Source: CAMREV01 sp051656125
GTDB taxonomy: Bacteria; Bacillota_I; Bacilli_A; Mycoplasmatales; Mycoplasmoidaceae
NCBI GenBank assembly: GCA_051656125.1
Contig: JBOGBH010000012.1
Span: 186,001 to 250,000 of the forward strand
Reading direction: 5' to 3'
DNA length: 64,000 nucleotides
The position numbers and the translations under genes are program-made. Positions within the stretch are counted from its first letter, which is position 1, and the number at the start of each line of letters is the position of its first letter. Of this stretch, positions 30,172 through 41,555 are shown piece by piece. The notes below the pieces were generated by a model. It was not told the origin of the DNA, did not search any database, and was given only the letters and a program-made list of their open reading frames with translations.

Positions 30172-32486
30172 TATGCTCACTTATTAAATTGTTCTTGCGT
30201 AGCAAGAACTTCATGATCATTTTCAACTTTAATAAAATGAGGTTTATTTGAAATTGAATATGAATCAGCATAGTTGGAACTATCCTCAAATAAAGATAAA
30301 TCTACATCCATTTTTCATAATTCAGGAACAGCTTTTAATAATGATTGAGTATAAGGGTGTACAGGATTTTTAAATATTTTATTAGTATTTCCTTTTTCGA
30401 CAATCTTGCCATCATGCATTATTATTACTTTATTACAAATATAGTTAACCATCGAAATATCATGCGCGATAAATAAGAATGTAACTTTTCTTTTTTCACA
30501 TAAATCTTTCATCATATTAACAACTTGAGCCTGAATAGAAACATCAAGAGCAGAAATAGCTTCATCTGCAATTATTATCTTAGGATCATTAATTAGTGCT
30601 CTTGCAATAACAATCCTTTGTCTTTGACCACCAGAGAACTCATGAGGGTATCTGTAAGCATGTTCCTTTTTTAATCCAACTGATTCTAGTAAATCAAAAA
30701 CTTTTTCTAAAATCATTATTTTTAAAAAATCATTTCTATAAAAAAACAATTTCGCTTTGTTTGAAGAACAAATTCTTTCTTCGATAAAATAATATTCAAG
30801 AATTTTTTTAAATTCAAAATCTATTAATTTAAATGAAGCCATTTTATTTTTAAACTGTTCTCTCATTGCTTTTGTATTTTTTTTAATCATTTGAGAAGCA
30901 TCTTTTTTTGAAAAATTTTCTAATTCAGTTGGTCTAATTGCTAAAATATCTTTTATTATTAATTTTATTTTTTTTGTTAATAAATCTTTTCTAATTTTAA
31001 CTTCTTTTGATTCTGTTTTAATTTTAGATTTAATTTCAGACAAATTCTTCTTAACAAATTCATTATGCTTTTTGTGTTTGTCTTTTCTTAATAAATTTAT
31101 CTCATCTTTGACTTTCTTAAAATCATTATTTTTTTGAATGTATGATTCGCTAGTATAAAATGTTTTTTCTTGTTCTCTTTTTTTTGATTTTAATTTAGAA
31201 ATTTCTTCGGCAATAATAGTTTTTTCAGATAATAAATCATTAATTATAATTTCATTTTTTTGATCAATAATTTGTAGTTTGTTTTTAAAGTCAATTAAAC
31301 TTTTTGACAAACTATTTTCAATCTCTTTTTTAATTAATTCATAGTTGATTGAATTCATTTTTTTCTCATAATTTTCAGAAAGATTATCATTAAAAATGCT
31401 TGTGAATTTATCTTTAAAAAATTCATCAATAATAGTTCTTATTTTTCTATATTCATTTATTAAGTTTTCTTCATCGACATTTTCAAAATTTAAAAAATCT
31501 TTTAATATTTGTAATTTTAATTCATCTCTAATTAATGATAATTTTTTAAAATTGTAATCCCTTTTAGTTTTAGAAATTTTCATTCCATTATGATTTAGCT
31601 TAATATGAATTTTTAAATCCTTAATTTCACTTTTGACTAATCTATTACTTTTAAAAAAAGCTATATCATTATTTATTTTTTTTAACTTATTTTTTAAATT
31701 ATTAATGCTGTTTTCTTTATTTCCAAAATCTGCTTTTGCTTCATCTAAATTATTTGAATATTCAATATATTTTAAATAAATTGGTTCTAAATTATTTGAT
31801 TTAATTTTATTGTCATATGAGCTTATAATTTTTTTTGCATTTTGATACATATTATTAAGAATTTTAATAACTGGTTTTTGAGACATAATGTAAAAATCAA
31901 GAATAGCTTCTAAATCAATAAATGATTCAGTTCAACTATTATTATTTGTAAATTTTAAAACTTCAAGTTTTGATATAGTTTCATCAATTATTTTTTTATA
32001 TTGAACAAAATATTTATAAATATTTTCATACTTGTTTTCACTTAATTCAGATAGCATTTCATATTCAAACAAGAAGTTCGCTTTATGTCTTGACTCAATT
32101 ATTTTTGCATTTTCTTTTTTTAATGATTTATTGATTATGACTGGTTCAGAAATAATTTTTAAAATATTCATTTTTGGATTTAAAGAAGAAAGAGGATCTT
32201 GGAAAATCATTTGCATTGATCTGCATATTGCAAGGTTTTCTTGCTTATTAATTTTTTTATTAGAAATATTTTCATTAAATAATTTAATTTTTCCGCTTGT
32301 TGCATCAGAAAGTCTTATAATTGTTCTTCCAAGTGTAGTTTTACCACTTCCAGATTCACCAATTATACCTAAAAAATCTCCTTCTAATACTTCGAAAGAT
32401 ATATTATCTAATGCTATTTTATAATTGTTTCTACTTTCAAAAAATTTATTTAGATTTTCTATTTTTAGAATTGTCTTTTTTTCCAC
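30171..32486 (-). CDS. oppF: Oligopeptide ABC transporter ATPase OppF with very long internal insertion
   Basis: 771 residues against about 320 for an ordinary OppF. Walker A GESGSGKTT lies near 43-51 and the Q-loop FQDPLSSLNP near 95-105. About 500 residues of Lys/Glu/Asn-rich, probably coiled-coil sequence follow. The signature SGGQRQR is at about 618, Walker B IIIADEA near 638 and the switch IAHD near 675. HPYTQSLL marks the peptide-transporter C-terminal domain. The start is GTG at 32486, with AAGGAGGAC upstream inside oppD. Long OppF insertions are known in mycoplasmas. Pairs with OppD to drive peptide import. Confidence 0.92.
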
Positions 32487-33723
32487 GTTTGTCCTCCTTC
32501 TTTTTGTTGCTTATAGCACCAATTGCACTATTAATTTTTTTAACAACTTCACTTGGTACAGGGATATTAGGACTTTGAGGGTGAAGTAATCAAGTTGCTG
32601 CCTTATGAGTCTCTGAAATTTTAAACATTGGCGGTTCTTTTTCAAAGTCTAATTTAATTGCATACTTATTTCTTGGAGCAAATGCATCACCTTTAATTGG
32701 ACTAATCATGTTTGGGGGCGATCCTGGAATTAATGTCAATTTAGAATTAGTGTGTGCATCTGGAATTGAAGAAATTAATGCTCATGTATATGGGTGTCTT
32801 GGATTTGAAAATAATTCCCAAGTTTTAGCTTGTTCAACTATTTTACCAGCATACATAACATATATATAATCACAAAGATTTGCGACCAATCCAATATTAT
32901 GAGAAATAAAAATCACAGCTACATTAAATTCTTTTGACATTTTTTTAATTAAATCAATAACCTTAGCTTGAACTGTAACATCTAATGCTGTTGTTGGTTC
33001 ATCAGCAATTATTAGTTTAGGTCTAGCAATTATTGCCATTGCAATAACAATTCTTTGTCTCATACCACCAGAAAATTCATGAGGATAAAGATTTCATTTT
33101 TTTTCAACATCATCAATTCCAATATATTCTAAAATATCTTTACTTCTTTTATGAACTTCATCCTTACTAGTCATAGTTTTGTATGAATCTCTTATTTTTT
33201 TTAATTCATTTTTAAGTAAATTTTTTTCAGAAGCATATTGCACATTTTTTTTGTCTATATTTTTAATTTTTTCTTTAAATTTATTTTTAAGTAAAAAAAC
33301 ATCTCACTGGTATTTTCTTTTTTGTGAAACTAAGTATGCTTCAAAAACTTGATTTTTAATTTTTTGTGTAGGATTTAAAGACATTAAAGGATCTTGCGGA
33401 ATATATCCAATTTGAGTTCCTCTAATAAAGTTAAAATCGCTTTTATGTAATTTTGATAAATCAATATTTTCAAATTGCATTTTCTTAGATTCAGTAATAC
33501 TAAATTCATTAAAACCAACAAGTGATTTTAATGTAACTGATTTACCAGATCCAGATTCACCAACTAGTCCAACTATTTCACCTTCATTGATTGAAAAAGA
33601 AATACCTCTAACCGCTCTAATTAGACCTAATTTATTTTTAAAATATACAGAAAGGTTTTTTACTTCTAAAAGTTTAAGCGGTCTATCTGTTTTGTTTTCT
33701 ACAAATATATTATTTTTAATCAT
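32446..33723 (-). CDS. oppD: Oligopeptide ABC transporter ATPase OppD
   Basis: 425 residues. Walker A GESGSGKSVT (about 52-61), Q-loop PQDPLMSLNP, signature SGGMRQR, Walker B IIADEPTTALD, switch ISHN, and the HPYTW plus APRNKY C-terminal region; the Fe-S-type Cys cluster of some OppD is not seen. A helical insertion of about 60 residues sits between Q-loop and signature. The ATG at 33723 is preferred to a TTG at 33735. Several UGA codons are Trp and the stop lies 41 bases inside oppF. Confidence 0.93.
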
Positions 33724-33724
33724 A

Positions 33725-35950
33725 TTATTTACCAATTACCCTTGGATCTAATGAATCATTAAATGCATTAGCAATTATTTGAGCACATAAAGTAATGATT
33801 ACAATTATCAGTGTTGGGGCTAATAATAAATGAACATAACCTGTTTGTCTTGCAGTTTCAATCATTGTACCTAAACTAGCATCTGTTGGTGCTTTTAATC
33901 CTAAAAATACTAGTGAAGTTTCAAAGAAAATTATTTTTGGTATTTGGTTTACAAATCTAACCATTAACTTACCTGAAATATTTGGTAATAAATGAGTAAA
34001 TATTAATCTTGTTCTATTTGCCCCTAAAGTTTTTGATGCATTAATAAAATCAGCATCTTTATATTTTAAAACAAATATTCTTGCAGTTGTAGCTGGTCAA
34101 ATTCAGCTTGTAAATATTAAAGCTCCAGCAATAGTACCCATCGATAATCCGCCACCAGAGAATGCAAGAGTAATAACTAAAATTCAAACAATTGTAGGAA
34201 CACCTGAAATAAGTTCAACTACTCTCATCATAAATGTATCAACTGGTTTACCAGCATTAAATCCTGCAATAGCTCCATATATAGAACCAATTATTGTAGA
34301 AACTAATGAAACTAATAGTGCAATGAATAATGAATTTGATGTACTAATTCATAGCATATTCATTCAGTCTCTACCTTGTGGACCTGTTCCAAAAAATGGA
34401 TAATAGTTTGCTAGCAGTGGAAGTTTGTATGGGTTAAATGTAACTTCATATAGACCATCACCCATTTCATTTCAAATTAAATTACCTTCTCCTCCTAATG
34501 CAGTATATCATGCGTCAAATCTCTCCTGAGACATTATTTGCGTTGTAGTACCATCTATTCCTAATCAAGGAATTCTTGGAGGTAAGAAACTAATAATGTC
34601 TTTAAGTTCTGAAGTTAGAGGAGCATTAATTGATGGACCAAAAATAGGAACAAATATAGAAGTTAATATTATTAAAATAAGAACAATTGAGCAAAATACT
34701 GCAAACTTATTTGTAATAAATCTTTTATAAATATCAGTCAATTGACTTTGTGGTTTACCTAAAACTTCGTTGTTATTTAATGAATTTGAATCAATTCTTT
34801 TAAACAATTTTTTATCAAATTCTTGAATGTCATCACAAATTACTTCAGGTTTTGCAAAATTTAAATTATATTTAACTTCTTTCTTTGGAATAACTGCACT
34901 TTTTAATTTTTTCTTTTCAGCAATAATTTGAATTGGAGCATTGTATGAAACATCTTTTTTTCTTGCAAAATATGATTTAATTTGTTCAAGATATGAAGTA
35001 CCTGATTTTTCAGCTAACTTTATTCTTGGATCTATAACTGTACTTAATGCATCAAAAACTATTTGTAACAAGAAATAAATACCTGAATAAAATAATGCAG
35101 AAAATAATACGATGTAATATTCATTTGTTTGAACAGCATTTATAACTAATACTGCAGTACCTGGTACATTAAAGAATTTTTCAATAATAATAGAACCAGA
35201 AATAATTAAAAGTAATGATGGTAATAATGAATATAAAATTGGAATTGATGCATTTCTAAATGCATGTTTAAATACAACAAATTTAAAACTCATACCTTTT
35301 GATAATGCAGTTTTAATATATTCTTGTTTAAAAATTTCTACCAATTCATTTCTGGTAAAGTAAACAGTGGCTGAGACAGAAGTCATTACCATTGAAGTTA
35401 TTGGAATAATTAATGATAAAAGCATTCTTCCAACTGTGAAATCACTACTCCCTGGTACTACAACATTGGTTGGTAGTCCTAAAGCTCCAGCAAATTGAAT
35501 TAAATATAATGCTAGAACAAATGAAGGAATAGACATGAAAAGAACAGAAAACACATTTATGACTGTGTCTTGTCATTTTCCTCTATTGTATGCAGCAATT
35601 GTTCCAAATGTTACACCTAAAACAGCTGAAATAAGAAATGCTGGCAATGCTATAAGTAATGTATATTTAACTGGTTCAATAAATTCGTTAACAACATTCC
35701 CAGAGTTTCTAAAAATTATACCAAATTCACCATTTGTAAATAGTCTTCCTCAAAAATTAAAATACTGGACCAAAGGATTATCTAACAAACCCAGTGCTCT
35801 TAGCCTAGCTAAGAAAGCTTCATCTGTCTCATTCAATGCTTTTTCAATTGGATAACCAGGGATTAATTGCATAAGAAAGAATAATATTGTTAAAAGTACA
35901 ATAAGTGTAATTAATGTATATAAAATTCTTTTTAGTACATATTTAAACAT
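33725..35950 (-). CDS. Fused oligopeptide permease OppB-OppC
   Basis: 741 residues in one open frame; I checked the joins codon by codon and found only Trp UGAs. Residues 1 to about 310 are OppB: MFKYVLKRILYTLITLI start, then a permease core with EYIKTALSKGMSFKFVVFKHAFRNA (the EAA loop contacting the ATPases) and an FDALSTVIDPRI end. A hydrophilic linker of about 110 residues follows with no Met to serve as an OppC start. The OppC half then has FITNKFAVFCSIVLILIILTS, a large external loop, and a second EAA-type loop (DADFINASKTLGANRTRLIFTHL), ending DSLDPRVIGK. OppB and OppC are normally separate. GGGAG precedes the ATG. Confidence 0.92.
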
Positions 35951-35972
35951 TTTTTCTCCCTAATTTTATGTT

Positions 35973-38495
35973 TTATTTTTTTTGAAATTGTTTTTTTCAA
36001 TTTTCTCTATAAAAATCTAATGTTCTTCTTAAATAACCTATCTTTTCATTATTAGCTGCAGTTTCTCAATATGTATCTTTATCAACAAAACCATTTTTAT
36101 CTGTTCCAATATTTGTTAAAGGTAAATCATCACTTGATCTAAAATTACCAAATGGAACTAAAGATTGTTGAAATGTAGCACTGTTATCTGGTAAAGCTAA
36201 TGCTGATAATGAATATCAATCAATCGATTGATTAATAGCATTTCTAATTTTTCAACTATTACCTTCTTTACCTAAATTGAAATCACTAACAATTGCTTTT
36301 TCATACTGAGGTGAAACTAAATTTTTAATTTTTTTATTACCATTAGAATCTAGAACAGGTTCTAAGAAATCATCAACAATATAAATATTAGTATTGTATG
36401 GTATTAAATCTGATCTTGCATTAATAGAAACTCCTTCAGTTCTAAATGAAGTTTTAAAATTTTTATATGCTTCTGAAATTAATGCAGAAGGAATATCTGA
36501 TTTATCTATTTCCCCAGTTTTAAATTGTTCATAAGTCACTTGAGGAGAATAAGCTCCAGCATATTTCATTACAACATTTTTAATTTTTGGATTTTCTCCA
36601 AATGGATTATTAGTTAAAGGGTGATCATTAGAATTTAAAACATCAAAATATTCTTGATTAATTGAAAATTGAATGTCCTGTTCAGAAACATTTTTTACAT
36701 AATAAGGACCAGCAGATCATCAAGAAGTATAATTTCCAATTCTTTCACCTGCGCCATATAAAGTGTTAAAGTCAATATTACTTGGAATAAATTCACCTTT
36801 ATCATTAAATAATGAATCATTTGATGGAATATCAAAAATTGCTTTAACTTTATCATTTAGAATAGGAATTGGTTGAAAGTATTGCTTAGATAATATATCT
36901 AAAAAATTTATATTAGGTCTTGTTAGAAAAAACTCAATAGTATTTTCATCACTTAATCTAGGTATGTAATTGCCTTTATTATCTATTTCATAAAAACTAG
37001 GATTTTCATCAATAGTTTTTTGAACATCTATATTCATTAAATCTAAATAATATCCATTAGTATTAATTCCAAGATTTACAGAAAGCACATATCCCATAAA
37101 ACCTCAAAAATAATCTTGAGCTTGCAATTTACCTTTTTCTTCACCATTATGATCTAATCAAGGGAAAGTAGAATTAACTGTGAACTTAATACTATTTGAA
37201 GTAGTCAAAGCTTGCTTGTATTGCTCATTTATTTCTATTTCATTATTTTCTAAATTTTTTCTCTCTAAACTATATGGATTTAATACTCCATTATTAAAAA
37301 ATTCTATTTTTGAAGCCCCACTCATAAAGAATGAATGTTCTGGTGGTATTCATGAACCTTCTCCCTGTTCGTTTTCTTCAAATTTTCAATCACCAACTAT
37401 TTTTCAATCTACTAATCCATTAAATACTGATTGAAAAAACATATTATTACTATCAGCATTAAATGAAGGGTTGTAAGGAGTTCTATTAGTTGCAAATGGA
37501 TCATTTGGTGTTCATCATCTAAATAAATTGCCATCATTTGATGTTTCGCCTTTAATGTAATGTCAATCTCTGAAGTTCAGGCCAGAATATTCATTTGTTG
37601 GTGTCTTGTAACCTTCTCTAGTTAAATGTCTAATAGTAGTAGTTGGTCCATTAGCTATTCAAGGTAAACCAGAACTTTGATGATCCATTCAATTTATTAA
37701 TCCAGCAGCTAATGGTTCTTTAGTATCAACACTATTTAAATCAGCTCATAAAGTAATTGCATTTGATAAAGCTGTTCTAGCTCCAGTTTTTGAAGCCGTA
37801 GAATCATTAGCAAAAACTTTTTTATCTAAAGCTATTAAATCATCATAGCTTTGAAATAAACTATTTTCTGGAATAGGATTTGCATTGATTGGATAAAAAG
37901 AATTTTGTAAATGATTTTTTAAAGATGTGCCTCATTGACTTGCCATAAAAATTGAATTAAGTGGTCCATATTCTTCAGAATCTTCAGGAATATTTCCATT
38001 TTCGCCAGAAGTTAAATATTTATATAAAGAAGGTCAAAGATTTGGAGTTTGATAATTAGTTTCAAAGTGTAATCCAACTCAAGTACCAATATTGTGGTAA
38101 TCAGGAGATCAAAACATACTAACCATTTCAGCATTTTTATTTCTAAAAGCAGAATCTACAGTTTGGTTAGTTCGAGGAATTAATTCAAAACCCAATCTAC
38201 TATCTAAAGCTTTTAATGCTTTATCAAATTCTACAAATCAAGAAAGCATTGAAGGGGTATATTGGGCAGTTTGAGTAAGTGTATAAAACTTAAAGATTAG
38301 TTTTTCATCTTGAATCGTTTCATCTAAAGCTGACTTTAATACTCCTTTTTGTTCCTTTGTTATCTCATCATCGATTATGTATCTACTATCAACACTATTG
38401 GGTTTAGGAAATATATTTAAAAAAGTTAAAGCTATGAATGGAGATGAAACAAGAATCAAAACTAATGAGTTTATCATTATTTTTTTCAATCTCAT
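35973..38495 (-). CDS. oppA: Oligopeptide-binding protein OppA, no lipobox Cys
   Basis: 840 residues, similar to other large Mollicute OppA proteins. Extracellular substrate-binding protein of the Opp importer, first gene of oppA-oppBC-oppD-oppF. N-terminal hydrophobic helix (about 6-30: MINSLVLILVSSPFIALTFL) but no Cys behind it, so it is probably held by an uncleaved anchor or released, not lipidated. I saw no Cys in the translation. About twenty UGA codons are Trp. Domain assignment rests on operon position, size and DYFWGF / GPYYVKN segments typical of the SBP_bac_5 fold. Confidence 0.88.
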
Positions 38496-38524
38496 GATAT
38501 ACCTTTTTAATAAAATATAAATTA

Positions 38525-38530
38525 ATTATA
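38525..38530 (-). promoter_or_regulatory. Candidate -10 box for the opp operon
   Basis: TATAAT on the minus strand 30 bases before the oppA start, in the divergent gap facing the acidic-protein gene. No clear -35 box. Confidence 0.4.
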
Positions 38531-38646
38531 ACAATTTAATAAGATTTATAATCATAAATATATTATTGATTTTAGTGTTTACATAGTACAAAAATATAGT
38601 AAAATAAATATATAATACATGTTTTTCGAAACAAATGGAGATACAA

Positions 38647-39528
38647 ATGAATAGAAAAGGAAAAAAAGAACTTCTTAATAATTGACAGAACATGTCAATT
38701 GAAGAAAGAGAGAATAAGCTTGCTGAACTTGAATCTAGTTTATCAGAGAAAAAGTTTAGAAAAATAGTAAACTCTATACAAAAAATTGAAAATAGTTTAA
38801 AAGACGATTCATCTAGTAACTTTCAATCAAGTGAAGTTGAACTAGAAGATTCATCTAACAAAAACGATGAACAATCTTTTGAAAATGAAAATTCTAATGA
38901 AAACTATGAAGAAGAAAGCCATGAAGATATTTCTTCTAGTGAAGAAGAAAAACATGAAGATATTTCTTCAAATGATGAATATGATAAAGAAGATAATTTT
39001 TTTGAAGCATCAATTGATGATAACTTAGATAATGACTCATCATTTGAAGATGATATATTAAATGAAGAAGATGATAGCTCTAATGATGAAGATGAAGAAT
39101 TAAATCAAAATTGAGTTATTGATGAAGAAGAATTAAGTGTTGAAACTAATTTTGATGATAATATAGGTTTAAATGATCAAATGTTTGAATCAGAAATGAG
39201 CAAAGAATACGTTCCAGTAGATTTTAGTTCAATAAAAATGGATTCTAAAAAAGAACAAATTGGAAGTAGTGAAAGAGCTTGAAATAAAAACAAAGATATT
39301 ATTTATAGTCAAGAAGAATTAATCTATAGATTATCAAATTCAACAAACATTAATGATGAAGAATATAGAATGTTATTAATAAGTGCTCAAAAGAAAATTG
39401 AATTTATTCAATTATTAATTGAAAAATCAAGAGTTAAAAATGCTGCTTATAGTTATGACTTCTTAAACTCAATGTGTTGAAGAGTTGATAAAGCACTAAA
39501 AACATTCTTAGCTGCTAACAAAAGATAA
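38647..39528 (+). CDS. Acidic low-complexity protein, unknown
   Basis: 293 residues. A basic helical N-terminus (about 1-55, NMSIEERENKLAELESSL) is followed by a very acidic Ser/Asp/Glu/Asn-rich stretch (about 60-160), with repeated EDISS units, and a compact helical C-terminus (YRMLLISAQKKIEFIQLLI). No signal peptide. GGAG six bases before the ATG. It could be a cytosolic scaffold or a nucleic-acid mimic; there is no homologue I recognise. Confidence 0.7.
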
Positions 39529-39531
39529 AAT

Positions 39532-39577
39532 ATAAAATTAATAAAAAAAACAATGTTGTTTTTTTTTATTAATTTTA
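39532..39577 (+). terminator. Long AT hairpin after the acidic-protein gene
   Basis: Nearly perfect inverted repeat of about 20 bp: AAAATTAAT-A8-CAA (39534-39553) with TTG-T9-ATTAATTTT (39556-39576). Confidence 0.7.
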
Positions 39578-39596
39578 CGAAAAAGGGAACATCAAA

Positions 39597-40493
39597 ATGG
39601 AAAATAAAATTAAAAAAATTGCATTTGTTGTAGATGGTAGTTCTACTCTAACAGAAGATGAAATTAAAAAAAATAATATAACTAGAATAACATTTAAAAT
39701 AACTGAGAATGATACAAAAAGTTATAATGATTTGCCAGAAGAAATCAATTATGAAAAAATTGATGAGCATCATAGAACAAACAACTTTTTAAAAACTTCT
39801 TGTAGTGCTCTTGGTGAAGTAATGACTGTTATTGATAAACTTCTTTTAACAAATGATTTTGTTTTAATTTACACAATCAACAAAACTTTATCTTCACAAT
39901 ATGATTCAATTAAAAGTCTTGAAAAAGAGGACGAATATAAAGGGAAGATTTATGTTATTGACACTCGTGCTCAATGTTATGGACTTGAATATATTTTATT
40001 AGAAAGTAAGAAAATGATTGAAAGTGGCAAAAGTGTTGAAGAAGTAATTAAATATGCTGAAGAAGCAAGTGATTATATCCATACTTCTTTTGTTTCTGAA
40101 TCATCTAAACCTGCTACAGCTAGTGGTAGAATGTCAAAATTAATTCTTGGTAAAATGTTAGATAAAGCAAAATTAGTTCCTATATTAAATATGAATGATA
40201 AGATTGGCCTAAATTCAATTGCTAAAAAATATAATAAAGCATTAGAAAAAATGGTTGAAAAAATGTTAGATAGCATTAAAGAATCAGATGGAAAAATTAA
40301 ATTTATTTCTGTTTTCACTTCTTTATGTTCTGAAGATAAAAAAGAATTTTTTATACAAGAAGTTGTTAAACAATTTAAAATAAATAAAAGTGAAATAATA
40401 TTAAAAAAAGTTCCATTAATCATTTTCTGTAACACAGGTAAAAATTCATTTGGGATTGCAGTTGGCATCGATAAAAAATTTAAGAATAGTTAA
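39597..40493 (+). CDS. DegV family fatty-acid-binding protein, second copy
   Basis: 298 residues. FVVDGSSTLTEDEI start (ligand Ser), LKTSCSALGEVM and YTINKTLSSQYDSI first-domain motifs, SGRMSKLILGKMLDKAKLVPIL in the second domain. Diverged from the copy at 2247-3125, suggesting different acyl-chain preference, as FakB1/FakB2 have in staphylococci. Works with FakA (19900-21615). AAAGGGAACATCAAA precedes the ATG. Confidence 0.9.
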   Translation: MENKIKKIAFVVDGSSTLTEDEIKKNNITRITFKITENDTKSYNDLPEEINYEKIDEHHRTNNFLKTSCSALGEVMTVIDKLLLTNDFVLIYTINKTLSSQYDSIKSLEKEDEYKGKIYVIDTRAQCYGLEYILLESKKMIESGKSVEEVIKYAEEASDYIHTSFVSESSKPATASGRMSKLILGKMLDKAKLVPILNMNDKIGLNSIAKKYNKALEKMVEKMLDSIKESDGKIKFISVFTSLCSEDKKEFFIQEVVKQFKINKSEIILKKVPLIIFCNTGKNSFGIAVGIDKKFKNS

Positions 40494-40510
40494 TTCTTAA
40501 ATTTTTTTTA
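40476..40510. terminator. Bidirectional terminator after the second degV
   Basis: 12-bp perfect stem AAATTTAAGAAT / ATTCTTAAATTT (40476-40487 with 40493-40504) followed by T5-6. It contains the stop codon and reaches the end of the convergent gene. Confidence 0.85.
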
Positions 40511-40747
40511 TATCAATGTATAGTTCTTCAAAATAATACTATTACTATTTGAGAAATCAATAAAGCCATTAATACCAATTATGATTCCTAAGCTTATCTC
40601 ATTAAATAAATTATTATTATTTTCATCAATGATAATTTTTGCAATACTTGTTTTTTTATTAGCTGAGTTTATTTCCATTTCTATATACTTTTGATTTTTC
40701 ATATTTTCAATATGAGTTATCAAACCAATTAATGCTACAAAATTCAT
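40508..40747 (-). CDS. Small OB-fold-like protein, possibly SSB-related
   Basis: 79 residues. MNFVALIGLITHIENMKN resembles the first strand of SSB-type OB folds (MNxVxLIGRLT). The rest alternates strands (KYIEMEINS, SIAKIIIDE, LGIIIGINGFIDFS) in an OB-like rhythm. Lacks the full length (about 110) and acidic tail of SSB. ATG at 40747 with AAAGGAGC is chosen over an upstream start. Fold call is inference. Confidence 0.55.
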   Translation of the reverse strand: MNFVALIGLITHIENMKNQKYIEMEINSANKKTSIAKIIIDENNNNLFNEISLGIIIGINGFIDFSNSNSIILKNYTLI

Positions 40748-40792
40748 TTGTGCTCCTTTATTTTTATACATAAATAAATATAGCAAAGCAAT

Positions 40793-40817
40793 AAAAAAAT
40801 ACTCATTATTTGAGTAC
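40793..40817 (-). terminator. Terminator after acpS
   Basis: Stem TACTCA / TGAGTA (40800-40805 with 40811-40816) with an A run at 40793-40799 that is a U run on the minus strand. Confidence 0.65.
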
Positions 40818-40832
40818 TAATTTATATCAAAA

Positions 40833-41177
40833 TTATTTTAGCAAGAAAGCAATTGCAATGCAATAAATTTCAGAATGTGTAATGCTTAAAGCCACATTTT
40901 CAAAATTGCTACAATATGGCTTTCCATTATCATCATTTAAAATTTCAATATTAATAAATAAAATATTTTTGTTATTTAACGCTTTATAAACAGCTTCTTT
41001 AGCTGCTCATCTTGAAGCAACAAAAGAAATTTTTAAATCTTCACTTATTAGTGAATCAAATATATCTTTTTCTTTGGTAGAAAGAATCTTATTTAAAAAA
41101 GAATGATTATTTAAATCTATTCTATTTTTTGAGATCATATCTATTCCCAAATTAGCAATATTATTTTTATTTATCAT
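40833..41177 (-). CDS. acpS: Holo-[acyl-carrier-protein] synthase
   Basis: 114 residues. Transfers the 4'-phosphopantetheine arm of CoA to ACP. Motifs: NLGIDMISKNRI near the start (Mg-binding Asp) and SFVASRWAAKEAVYKAL, then LSITHSEIYCIAIAFL. A UGA in that second motif is Trp, which hides the gene under the standard code. Its start overlaps the 3' end of divIVA by 11 bases; no clear Shine-Dalgarno sequence is visible, so translation is probably coupled. Confidence 0.92.
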
Positions 41178-41511
41178 TCTTTGTGTTAGTGTAAGTTGCT
41201 TTTCATAAAGACAAGTCTTTAATTATTTTTTGGTTTTTATATCCATCTTCTTTTAATTCAGAAAGTTCATGCTCAGCAACAAATCTTTTGTTTTCAATTT
41301 CTTCTAATTGTTTTCTAAGAGCTATGTTTTCTGACTCTAAATTTTTTCTGATGTTATAAGCATTCTCATTTTCATTTTCAAGATATTTTATATATGATAA
41401 AACTGTATCAAAAAAAACATCAACTTGATAAGCATCATAACCAGCTTTCAAATCTTTTCTAAATTTTTTATTAAGAATTTCTTCTCTCATATTTTTTATT
41501 TTATAATTCAT
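41167..41511 (-). CDS. DivIVA/GpsB-family coiled-coil protein
   Basis: 114 residues. ILNKKFRKDLKAGYDAYQVDVFFD matches the N-terminal membrane-binding part of DivIVA/GpsB, followed by a coiled coil (about 43-95). Such proteins mark curved membrane and help division. The standard-code end at 41203 is a UGA (Trp); reading through, the gene ends with TAA at 41167. Divergent from rnhC, upstream of acpS. Confidence 0.88.
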
Positions 41512-41555
41512 AATTTTAAACCATCATATTATAATTATATAATAATTGGAGTTTT

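Noticed and set aside
41203..41511. divIVA ending at 41203
   Set aside because: The codon there is UGA (Trp). The first true stop is TAA at 41167, inside acpS.
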